Positions 1 to 7,212 of a stretch of DNA of 64,000 bases are shown in pieces; the stretch's first letter is position 1, and every line of letters starts with the position of its first letter. This DNA comes from VXYK01 sp965214565 (lineage in GTDB: Bacteria; Actinomycetota; Acidimicrobiia; Acidimicrobiales; Aldehydirespiratoraceae), in the NCBI GenBank assembly GCA_965214565.1, contig OZ243951.1:2046001-2110000 (forward strand), written 5' to 3'. Made by a program: the position numbers and the translations under genes. The notes under the pieces were generated by a model. The model saw nothing but the letters and a program-made list of their open reading frames with translations, did no database searches and was not told where the DNA came from.

Positions 1-359
1 TGTTCGTCGGTCCCGTAATGGGCGAGCACCTCGGCGTTGCCGGAGTCGGGGGCTTGGCAGCCGAACACGGAGGGCGCCCAGCTTGAGCGGCCGAGGATCT
101 CGTTCATCAGTGCCAGCTTCACCTGCCCGTAGCCGCGCCCGCCGAGTTCGGGGCCGATGTGGCAGGCCCATAGTCCTTGGTCCTGCACCTGTTTCTGCAG
201 CGGCCGCACCAGGGCCTGGGAGGTTTCGTTCTTCTTGTCGTACGGCGATGCCTCCCCGCGGAAGTAGAGGTCGAGCGGTTCGACTTCTGAGCGGACGAAC
301 TCGTCGATCCAGTCGAGTTTTGCTTGAAACTCGGGTTCAACTTCGAAGTCGATGGCCAT
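1..359 (-). CDS. Acyl-CoA dehydrogenase, N-terminal part (gene runs off the window)
   Basis: The reading frame is open from an ATG at 359 to the window edge, giving 119 codons and no stop. The start has a strong ribosome site (AGGAGG, 5 nt before ATG). The protein begins MAIDFEVEPEFQAKLDWID and contains GPELGGRGYGQVKLALMNE, the pattern of the helical N-terminal domain of acyl-CoA dehydrogenases. These FAD flavoenzymes make the alpha-beta double bond in acyl-CoA thioesters. The flavin-binding middle domain and catalytic base lie outside the window, so the substrate class cannot be judged. It lies about 110 bp downstream of a sulfotransferase gene on the same strand and may be co-transcribed with it. 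Confidence 0.85.
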   Translation of the reverse strand, partial: MAIDFEVEPEFQAKLDWIDEFVRSEVEPLDLYFRGEASPYDKKNETSQALVRPLQKQVQDQGLWACHIGPELGGRGYGQVKLALMNEILGRSSWAPSVFGCQAPDSGNAEVLAHYGTDE

Positions 360-468
360 GTAGACCTCCTGTTGCGGCCGCGTCTGCGGGGGCATCGCTG
401 GTGTCAGCAGCGGACATTACTGCGCGCTCGTGTTGTGAGCCTTTTCTGGCAGCGTTGATTCGCTGGGT

Positions 469-1707
469 TCAGTTGAGGAAACGGGCTCGGTAGTGGTCGA
501 AGGAGTGCTTCATCGCGGTGTTGTCCAAGCCGAAGTCGGCCGGTTGGTATCGGTGTGCTCCGGAGGCGTCGGGGCGTTGCTCTTCGGCGACGGTGGCGGC
601 CGAGCGCCGGGCGGCTGCCGGGTCGATCCCCAGTTGTTCGCAGATGGCGGCGACCGTGGCCGGCGTGTCGGCGACCAGGTCTTTGAACGCCACATGGATT
701 GTGCGTTCAGCAGGCAGCGCTCCCTGATCGACATGGTCCGCCAGTGCGTTGAGGCTGCGCCGGTAGAGGTCGTGGTGGTAGCGGCCGATGGCCACCGCGT
801 CGACGTCGTTGCTGAAGGCGGAGCGCATCGTCGCAACCAGGCTTGAGACCGATGCGAGGATCTCGGTCGGTTCGCGGTGGGTGATGATGAAGCTCGCGTC
901 CGGGTAGGTGGCGACGAGCGTAGGCACCGATTGGAGGTGGACCGGTGATTTCAGTATCCACCGTGCGGGCGGCATCCGCTGTTGCAGGACGTGCAGTATC
1001 CGACGGTGCATCTCGTAGGCGGGCGTCATGTCGCACGCCTGCAGCCATTCGACGTATGCGGGCACGTTGTAACGGCTGATGAACTCTTCTGTGCGCGCCG
1101 CGAACGCCATGGCCGACAGGCACTCCTTGGGCATCTGAGCGGAGTATGTGTGTATTGAACGGAGGCCGGTCGCGACTGCCTGCGGGAACTCGAGTTCGTC
1201 GGCGGTCTGGTGGATTCTCGGGTCTTGGCCGTAGGTGTCGGGCTCGGGTGGGGGCAGCGGTCGGGTGAACTCCCATCCCCGGCCCACCCGGTGCCGCGCC
1301 AATGCCCCTAGATGTCGGTGCAGCACGGTGGTTCCGCTGCGGGGCGGGCCGATGATGAAGACCGGCTCGGTGATGGTCTGGTCGTGCAGGCTAGGCTGGG
1401 AGGTTTCGTGGGCTTCCAGTTCGAGCCGCACGTCGAGCAGGCGTTTGAGGTATCGCTGTGTGGCCCAGCGACCCAACGGCGTGAGTTTGGCTGTTGTCTC
1501 CAGAGCGTCGCAGAAGATACTGAGCGGTTCAACGAAGTCGTCGTCCGCGAAACGGTCGGCGCTCTTCGCAAGTTCAGGGGAACGTTCGAGGGCGTCTTCG
1601 ATCAGCGCTGAGGCGTTCAATGGTCCGGGGGTCGGCTTGAACTCGGGTCTCTCGCCGCGGTTGGCTTCGGCAACCCACGCTGCTTGTGGACCCACCGACC
1701 ATGCCAT
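469..1707 (-). CDS. Sulfotransferase family protein
   Basis: A 412-residue protein of the PAPS-dependent sulfotransferase family, which transfers sulfate to hydroxyl or amine acceptors. The 5'-phosphosulfate loop is FIIGPPRSGTTVLHRHLG at about residues 120-137. A later RWILKSPVHLQSVPTL segment and the following FIITHREP are the usual strand-helix features of this bacterial family. The acceptor is unknown. The open frame extends upstream to 2310 but that part is antisense to an SDR gene. I chose ATG 1707 because TATCGT lies 7 nt before it, giving a leaderless start. It diverges from the SDR gene with only 19 bp between starts. Confidence 0.8.
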   Translation of the reverse strand: MAWSVGPQAAWVAEANRGERPEFKPTPGPLNASALIEDALERSPELAKSADRFADDDFVEPLSIFCDALETTAKLTPLGRWATQRYLKRLLDVRLELEAHETSQPSLHDQTITEPVFIIGPPRSGTTVLHRHLGALARHRVGRGWEFTRPLPPPEPDTYGQDPRIHQTADELEFPQAVATGLRSIHTYSAQMPKECLSAMAFAARTEEFISRYNVPAYVEWLQACDMTPAYEMHRRILHVLQQRMPPARWILKSPVHLQSVPTLVATYPDASFIITHREPTEILASVSSLVATMRSAFSNDVDAVAIGRYHHDLYRRSLNALADHVDQGALPAERTIHVAFKDLVADTPATVAAICEQLGIDPAAARRSAATVAEEQRPDASGAHRYQPADFGLDNTAMKHSFDHYRARFLN

Positions 1708-1713
1708 GGGCGT

Positions 1714-1720
1714 TACGATA
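1714..1720. promoter_or_regulatory. Bidirectional promoter: overlapping -10 elements for two leaderless genes
   Basis: The 7-bp TACGATA reads as TACGAT on the plus strand, 7 nt before GTG 1727. It reads as TATCGT on the minus strand, 7 nt before ATG 1707. Both fit a TANNNT -10 box placed for transcription to start at the start codon. No convincing -35 was required or found. Symmetric -10 elements that fire in both directions are known in bacteria; the use here is inference. Confidence 0.5.
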
Positions 1721-1726
1721 CGCGGC

Positions 1727-2632
1727 GTGTCTGCCACTGGCGATTTTGTTTCAGCCGTTGGTGTTGGTCCAGTTGGCGGTTCCGGTTCGGCTGGTAGTTC
1801 GGGTTCAGCCGTTGGTGTTGGTTCGGCTGGTGGGTCGGGTCCGGCTGGTGGGTCGGGTTCGGCGGGGGACTTTGATCTGGCTGGTCGGGTCGTCGTCATC
1901 ACGGGGGGTACGAAGGGAATCGGGATCGGTCTGGCGCGGTACCTCGGTGGCTGCGGCGCGAGCGTGGTGGTTACCGGACGACGACAGGAGGGGGTCGATG
2001 CGGCAGGCGCCGAGTTGACGGGCCTCGGCATCGACCATCTGGCCCGGGCGGCCGACGCGGCCGACGCCAGCGCCACCGCCGAGCTGATAGCCGATGTCGT
2101 CGAGCGTTGGGGGCGGGTCGACGGGCTGGTCGCCAATGCCCAGAGCTTTCGACCGACCACGCCGCTTGTCGAGGTGAGCGGCTCGGACATGGACCTGCTG
2201 TTCGACACCGGGCCAAAGGGGACGCTCTGGGCGATGCAGGCGGTATATCCGCACATGCGCGACGCGGGGTTCGGCCGGATCGTCACGATGGCCACTTCGA
2301 TGGGCTTCACCGGTGCCGCCGGTTATGGGCCGTATGCGGCTTCCAATGAGGCGATCCGCTCGCTGACCCGCACCGCTGCCAACGAATGGGGCCGTGACGG
2401 GATAACGGTCAACTGTGTGCTGCCGGCTTCGGCCGCGCATCGGCTCGATCCTGAGGCGGATCCGCAGCGTGCTGCTGCCTTCGCAGCCATGTACGACAAT
2501 CATCCGCTCGGACGCGACGGCGATCCCGACACCGACATCGCCCCGGCCGTGGCGTTCCTTCTCTCGCCCGCAAGCCGTTATGTCACCGGCCAGACGATCA
2601 GCGTCGACGGCGGCGGCCTCATGCGGTCGTGA
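1727..2632 (+). CDS. Atypical short-chain dehydrogenase/reductase (SDR) with Gly/Ser-rich N-terminal tail
   Basis: A 301-residue SDR with a Rossmann nucleotide-binding motif VVVITGGTKGIGIG at about residue 50. An active-site serine candidate lies in MATSMGF and the C-terminus is QTISVDGGG. The catalytic YxxxK motif reads YAASN, so the lysine that normally lowers the tyrosine pKa is asparagine; activity may be lost or altered. Residues 6-48 are an unusual Gly/Ser/Val tail built of short repeats (GSAGGSGPAGG type). No start codon exists between that tail and the fold, so the tail appears genuinely translated. GTG 1727 is preceded at 7 nt by TACGAT. An ATG at 1706 is the alternative. Confidence 0.75.
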   Translation: MSATGDFVSAVGVGPVGGSGSAGSSGSAVGVGSAGGSGPAGGSGSAGDFDLAGRVVVITGGTKGIGIGLARYLGGCGASVVVTGRRQEGVDAAGAELTGLGIDHLARAADAADASATAELIADVVERWGRVDGLVANAQSFRPTTPLVEVSGSDMDLLFDTGPKGTLWAMQAVYPHMRDAGFGRIVTMATSMGFTGAAGYGPYAASNEAIRSLTRTAANEWGRDGITVNCVLPASAAHRLDPEADPQRAAAFAAMYDNHPLGRDGDPDTDIAPAVAFLLSPASRYVTGQTISVDGGGLMRS

Positions 2633-2745
2633 ATCGCGGCCTCAAATCGAACTCGTGAATCGCGGCCGTGATCCGTGGTGTTGGTCTGTGGCCTGATCCG
2701 CGGCGTTGGCTCAGCGGCATTGGGCCGGTGGGCTGATCGGAATGC

Positions 2746-3915
2746 TCAGGTGCGGAAACGCCAGCGGAGATGGGCTTGGCGTGCGGCCGTCTCCGTGTGG
2801 CGTTGCGCGGCGCTGAAGGCGGGCGTGTCGGCGGGGAGGAGCGAACGGACCTCGCTCAGTGGCACCACCGTGGTCGATGGGACGGGCCGGGTCTCGCTGT
2901 GGGGCCAGAACCAGCGCAGGGTGCACAGACCGTTGCGTCGTCCGGCGATGTCGAGCCAGTTGCGCACGCCCGGGTCGGTGGTGCTCAGCACGAAACGCAC
3001 CCGTCCGTCGGCTGAGACCTCGACCTGTTGGTGGTTGCGGCTGCTGATGTGGGCGTAGGGGTCGACGGGTTCGAAGTTGTGCATGGTGTAGAGGTGCATC
3101 GACCAGTAGCGGGCGTCGGGTTGCTCGCAGTCGATCACCAGCGCCTCACCGTCGGCAAGGTCCCAGAAACAGAATTCGTAGCGGGCGTCCGCGAGGCCCT
3201 TGTTGAGCTTGACTGTGCCGGCTGTGTCGGCTGTGAAGGAGTTGTCGGTTCGCAGGGCACGGTTGTGGGCCAGGTAGTCGTTCCAGTAGCTCATCGACTC
3301 TTCGATCTCGTTGAGTGTCTCGTCGAGCCGTGCCTCGAACTGGCCGGCGGTCAGCGGTTCGGGGGGCTCCGGGTCGAGACACTCGATGGTGAAGGTGGCG
3401 GGCTCGAGCGGCCGCCAGTCGTAGTAGTACTCGCGGATCGACACCATCACCGCACCCTGCGGCAGTTCCACGTCGGGGTTGTCGCCGCCGAGCAGCAGTT
3501 CGAAGTCGGAGCCCTCGGTGATTCCGTGGTCGGTGGCGGTCAGCTGTGCGACGGTGCCCCACACCGGTCGGTGCATGAACCCGGCACGGATTGCCAGCAG
3601 GAACTCTTCACAGGAGTTCATGCGACCGACGATCCGGTAGCGGCGACCGGGGTCGATGCGGGCGTGGCGGTAGGTGTTGTCGTTGTTGGGTCCGCCCCAC
3701 TGGCTGATGAGGTCGTTGTGGCGGTGGAAGAAGGGCCGTGAGGGGTCGGCGTGCAGTGTCTCCCAGGCGAGCCAGAGCGTGAGTTGGTCCGCGAGGTGTT
3801 CGAAGCCTTCGAGCCGGCCTCCGGGGTCGGCGGCGAACGGTGCCTTTGTGAGCCTCTCTCCCATTTCCTTGAGACGGTCACAGGCAGCGTGCCAAGCGTC
3901 GAGTGGGTCGCTCAT
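2746..3915 (-). CDS. DUF1214 domain-containing protein
   Basis: A 389-residue protein whose C-terminal third matches the DUF1214 pattern: RYWSMHLYTMHNFEPVD, then HISSRNHQQVEVSADG, VLSTTDPGVRNWLD and LRWFWP. The family has no assigned reaction. In actinobacteria such genes often sit with lipid- or steroid-type degradation genes, which matches the SDR and acyl-CoA dehydrogenase here. The start at 3915 overlaps the stop of the upstream SDR by 4 bases (ATGA), so translation is probably coupled. The longer frame back to 3996 lies inside the SDR and is rejected. No signal peptide is seen. Confidence 0.75.
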   Translation of the reverse strand: MSDPLDAWHAACDRLKEMGERLTKAPFAADPGGRLEGFEHLADQLTLWLAWETLHADPSRPFFHRHNDLISQWGGPNNDNTYRHARIDPGRRYRIVGRMNSCEEFLLAIRAGFMHRPVWGTVAQLTATDHGITEGSDFELLLGGDNPDVELPQGAVMVSIREYYYDWRPLEPATFTIECLDPEPPEPLTAGQFEARLDETLNEIEESMSYWNDYLAHNRALRTDNSFTADTAGTVKLNKGLADARYEFCFWDLADGEALVIDCEQPDARYWSMHLYTMHNFEPVDPYAHISSRNHQQVEVSADGRVRFVLSTTDPGVRNWLDIAGRRNGLCTLRWFWPHSETRPVPSTTVVPLSEVRSLLPADTPAFSAAQRHTETAARQAHLRWRFRT

Positions 3916-4664
3916 GTCGGCCTTCTGCTCGCTGAGCGTATGTTGCACTGCAGACAGATCCCGCTGATCGTGGAGGACTCGTCGGAGGCGAGCCACGTCA
4001 CCACGGCCGCGATCTCTTCTGGCCGGCTGAGCCGCGCCAAGTTCAAACCGGCGGTGTGTGCTTCGACGCCTCCGGGTTGTTCGGCGAGGTAGGCCAACAG
4101 GGGACCGGTTGCGGTGGGTCCGGGCGTGACTGCGTTGGCCCGTATGCCGAGGTGCCCGTATTCGGTGGCGACGGTCTGCATCAGCGAGATGACGCCTGCT
4201 TTGGCTGCGGCGTATCCGCCGAGCCGGTACTGCCCCCCGATTCCCGCGCCTGATGAGATCGACACGATGCTGCCGCTGTTCTGGGGCACCATGTGGCGCA
4301 GTGCCGCGCGGGTTGCGTAGAAGGCGGTGTCGAGCGACAGTCGTTGGTTGAAGCGCCAGTCTTCGTCGCTGAGTTCGCCGATGAGTCCTGCTCGTGAGAC
4401 TCCGACGTTGTTGTAGAGCACGTCGATGCGGTCGTGCTGTGCGGCGGCCTCGTCGACCCAGGCGGCGGCGAAGCCGGAGTCGGAGATGTCGCCGGCGAGT
4501 CCGCTGCCGCCGGTCTCGGCGATGATTGCGTCGAGCGCGGCGGGATCGAGGTCGTTGAGCCAGAGGGTTGCACCTTCAGCGGCGAATCGTTTGGCGACGG
4601 CCGCTCCTATGCCAGCCCCGGCCCCGGTGATCAACGCAGTCTTGCCTGGGAGCAGTCGGCTCAT
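3912..4664 (-). CDS. Short-chain dehydrogenase/reductase (SDR), classical type
   Basis: A 250-residue classical SDR, presumably an NAD(P)-dependent oxidoreductase on a hydroxy or keto group. Motifs are TGAGAGIG (residues 14-21), YNNVGVS in place of NNAG, SISSGAG with the catalytic serine, and the intact YAAAK dyad. The C-terminus ends ISGICLQCNIRSASRRPT rather than the usual VDGG tail, so the tail may have drifted. GAGGGGG stands about 5 nt before the ATG. The gene heads a two-gene unit with the DUF1214 gene through an ATGA overlap. The substrate is not predictable. Confidence 0.85.
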   Translation of the reverse strand: MSRLLPGKTALITGAGAGIGAAVAKRFAAEGATLWLNDLDPAALDAIIAETGGSGLAGDISDSGFAAAWVDEAAAQHDRIDVLYNNVGVSRAGLIGELSDEDWRFNQRLSLDTAFYATRAALRHMVPQNSGSIVSISSGAGIGGQYRLGGYAAAKAGVISLMQTVATEYGHLGIRANAVTPGPTATGPLLAYLAEQPGGVEAHTAGLNLARLSRPEEIAAVVTWLASDESSTISGICLQCNIRSASRRPT

Positions 4665-4861
4665 GGGACCCCCTCTGGTCGCTGTTGTCGCTTTGCCGGC
4701 GCTGTCGGCGCGCTCTGAATGCCGCAGCTTGTCAGTGTATTTGTGCCTGCGCCCGAACGTGGATGCGGGGCGTGTATCGACATCGACTTGCGCGCCACTC
4801 AGCAGTAGAGCGGATCCTGGGTATTGCTGAGGCTGAGGTTCCGGTCGACGGCCAGGATTCC

Positions 4862-5281
4862 TCAGTCAACGCTTCCTCGCTCTACGACCCATTGGTGGGG
4901 TTGGCCGGTGATCTCAGCAACTAGTTCGAAGTCTGCGTCGTAGTGCAAGACGACAAGGCCGTGGGTATCGGCCAAGGCCGCGACGAGAGAGTCCACCAGA
5001 GAGCAGGCTCGATGCCAGCCGCGCTCGGCAAGCTGGCGTTGGATGTCGATTGCCCGAGAGTGGTCGGCGTCTGCGACCGGCACGGCTTCGAACGCTTCTA
5101 GTCGGTTCATGATCGCTTCATGGTCATTTGCGCTCCGTACGCTGAACCCGAGCTCGAAGGCAACTGGGGCGCAGAGGACGATCCGGCCCGCGGCAGCGAG
5201 CGGGCTGACTGCGGTACTGACCTCGGGCTTGGACAGGCGGGAGAATACGCTCGTGTCGGCCAAGTAGATGGTTTGCTCCAC
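4862..5281 (-). CDS. vapC: VapC-like PIN-domain ribonuclease toxin
   Basis: A 139-residue PIN-domain protein. The acidic site is formed by D9 in YLADTSVFSRL, E43 in VAFELGF, D96/D104 in SLVDSLVAALAD and the later YDADFELVA. These are the Mg-binding residues of VapC RNases, which cut tRNA or rRNA when free of antitoxin. The start codon is GTG, sharing one base with the TAG stop of the upstream antitoxin gene. That arrangement is typical of coupled toxin-antitoxin operons. The toxin comes second, as usual. Confidence 0.85.
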   Translation of the reverse strand: MEQTIYLADTSVFSRLSKPEVSTAVSPLAAAGRIVLCAPVAFELGFSVRSANDHEAIMNRLEAFEAVPVADADHSRAIDIQRQLAERGWHRACSLVDSLVAALADTHGLVVLHYDADFELVAEITGQPHQWVVERGSVD

Positions 5282-5487
5282 TATGCGCTGCCGCCCCAGG
5301 CCTGCTCCGCCGCCTCAAAGTCGAATCGACCTTCTTCGCTGAAGAACTCCAAGGCTTCAAGTCGGCGTCTTGAGCGAACGATCTCTAGCAGGGAGGTATT
5401 GACCGTTTCCCGCAGCGTGGTTGTGCCCAGTATTTCGGCAGCCAAGTTGGCTATGTCTCTATCTATGTCAATAGATGTCTTGGTCAT
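5281..5487 (-). CDS. vapB: VapB-like antitoxin
   Basis: A 68-residue protein starting MTKTSIDIDRDIANLAAEILG, with the ribbon-helix-helix layout of VapB antitoxins: a basic-polar strand, then ETVNTSLLEIVRSRRR. The acidic, aromatic tail FFSEEGRFDFEAAEQAWGG normally wraps the PIN toxin. TATCTT lies 7 nt before the ATG, suggesting a leaderless mRNA. Two AGATATC sites (about 5492-5520) flank that -10 and could be the autoregulatory operator. The gene partners the VapC gene immediately downstream. Confidence 0.85.
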   Translation of the reverse strand: MTKTSIDIDRDIANLAAEILGTTTLRETVNTSLLEIVRSRRRLEALEFFSEEGRFDFEAAEQAWGGSA

Positions 5488-5814
5488 AGCAACGAAGATA
5501 TCAATTTTCTGTGGTTCAGATATCTCGTTTGGGGGGATCCTGCTGCTGGTGGGCCATCAGTGCGACTTCAGTGGGTGCGGCCGACCTGGCCCCGCGCCGG
5601 CCTCATTTCCGTCGTCAGCACGCTTGAGCGCTCGGATGTGTTCGAGCTCGGTGGCACGCCTGCGGTGCCCGGTTCCCCCCGAAGGGAGGCTTCGACGCGA
5701 GCCCCGTGCGGGCCGAGCGCTCACTGTGCTGGAGGTGGTGGTTGGTTGTCGCAAGCATCCGCGAAGTGTTGGGGTGCAATTGGTATCCTGCTAGGTCGCT
5801 TTGAGAGGGAACTG
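5488..5814. other. Intergenic stretch between VapB and the Calx-beta gene
   Basis: About 330 bp with no convincing gene. The left edge holds the VapB promoter and its two AGATATC sites. The middle (5560-5760) has open frames on both strands but no recognisable domain. The right edge contains GAGAGGGA, a ribosome-binding candidate for a TTG start at 5815. Confidence 0.5.
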
Positions 5815-7212
5815 TTGTCTGCATTCAGTACGTTGAGGATTCGTGGCGTGCTTCGGGCCGCGGTTGCGCTGTCCATGGTCTGGGCCCTGTTGGGTCTGGC
5901 GTTGGCTTCCCAGTCGGTACCCGTCGACGCCCAGTCAGACACGCCGGTCACGGTCTGGGTCTCCGTTCAGAATAAGGTCATCAAAATTGGTAAACCAGCG
6001 GTCTTTGTCTTCACTGTGGCGGAGCCGGTGGCTGAGAACGTGACGTTCGACTTCACTCTCGGACGGAACTTCATGGTCACCCCGAATACAAAGGATGGAG
6101 CTGTAGTAGATGGGACGAATGAATTAGATGGGACAAATGTATTAGAGGGTCCAAAATCCGAAACCATCACGGCGGGGGGGACAAAAACAACTCACATCGT
6201 GCCGACGAGGCAAGTCAAAGGTGGTTGCCCTTTCAATAGTGACACCAGATGTCTGCCATCCACTGCACCCGACGCTGTCAACAAAACTCCTGGCGACATT
6301 CAGATTGTTGTGACCCCAAAAGCCGGTTACCGGTTCCAAGGGATCCGCGACGGAGTGGAGATTGCAGGCTTCCCTAAGGTTGATGTGTGGGGCGAGTCAA
6401 CGACGGTCCCTGCCCAGAAAAAGCAACCCCCGACTCCTCTGTCTGAGGTCAGCATTACCGCCGGCAGCGATGTGACCGAGGGTGGTGACGCGACGTTCAC
6501 GCTCACAGCCGACCCCGCGCCCGCACAGAACCTTGTTGTCAACGTGACAGTCGCAGCTGACGGCGACTTCGGGGTGACTGCGGGGACGCAAACGGTGACC
6601 ATCCCGACCACCGGGACTTACACGCTGACCGTTCCTACCACTCAGGACACCGTCGACGAGCCCGATGGTTCTGTCACCGTGACGGTGGACATCGGCGACT
6701 ACACGGTGTCGTCAAGTGCAGGTTCAGCGAAGGTGGCGATTTCCGACGACGACCCGCCGGAACTCAGCATCGTCGGGGGCTCCGCAACCGAGGGCGACCC
6801 CGTGGATTTCTGCATTACGAGCACAACCAGGCCGACGGCTGACCTGTCGGTCAGCGTGACAGTCGCAGCAACTACGGGCGACTTCGGCGTGGTTGAGGGG
6901 AAGAGAACGTGGACCTTCCCGCAGTTAACCGTTGAGTGTTTTGAGGTGGACACGACTGATGACGACACCGACGAGCCGGACGGTGAGGTCACCGTGACGT
7001 TGAACAACGGCACGGGTTACACCGTGTCGCAGGCAGACGGAGCGGCGGTGGGGGCGATCTTAGACAACGACGATGCGCCAGCGGTTCCTGAGGTGAGTGT
7101 CGTGGTGGTGGGCAGTGCTTCGGTGACTGAGGGCGGCCAGCCGAGGTTCAAAGTTTCGGCCGACCCTGCACCCAGTTCGGACTCTGTTTGTGAGTGTGAC
7201 GATCACCACTGA
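5815..7212 (+). CDS. Calx-beta repeat surface protein, N-terminal part (interrupted by frameshift)
   Basis: The first part of a large exported protein. From TTG 5815 (GAGAGGGA 4 nt upstream) or GTG 5848 it encodes a signal peptide with core ALSMVWALLGLALA and an Ala-x-Ala-like site VDAQS. An unassigned beta-rich segment follows, then Calx-beta domains from about 6445 and 6765. Each has a VTEGGDATFTL-type strand, DEPDGSVTVTV and an acidic loop (SDDDP), the calcium-binding elements of the family. The third domain breaks at about 7182, where one extra T shifts the frame and a stop follows at 7210. The rest continues in the next entry. Calx-beta arrays usually serve in adhesion or cell-surface architecture. 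Confidence 0.7.
   Translation: MSAFSTLRIRGVLRAAVALSMVWALLGLALASQSVPVDAQSDTPVTVWVSVQNKVIKIGKPAVFVFTVAEPVAENVTFDFTLGRNFMVTPNTKDGAVVDGTNELDGTNVLEGPKSETITAGGTKTTHIVPTRQVKGGCPFNSDTRCLPSTAPDAVNKTPGDIQIVVTPKAGYRFQGIRDGVEIAGFPKVDVWGESTTVPAQKKQPPTPLSEVSITAGSDVTEGGDATFTLTADPAPAQNLVVNVTVAADGDFGVTAGTQTVTIPTTGTYTLTVPTTQDTVDEPDGSVTVTVDIGDYTVSSSAGSAKVAISDDDPPELSIVGGSATEGDPVDFCITSTTRPTADLSVSVTVAATTGDFGVVEGKRTWTFPQLTVECFEVDTTDDDTDEPDGEVTVTLNNGTGYTVSQADGAAVGAILDNDDAPAVPEVSVVVVGSASVTEGGQPRFKVSADPAPSSDSVCECDDHH

Noticed and set aside
469..2310. 613-residue version of the sulfotransferase with a Pro/Glu-rich N-terminus
   Set aside because: The extra 200 codons are the complement of the SDR gene; a leaderless start at 1707 fits the family.
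5560..5814. HNH-like or other gene fragment between VapB and the Calx-beta gene
   Set aside because: Frames on both strands are open but show no conserved motif; high GC alone explains them.
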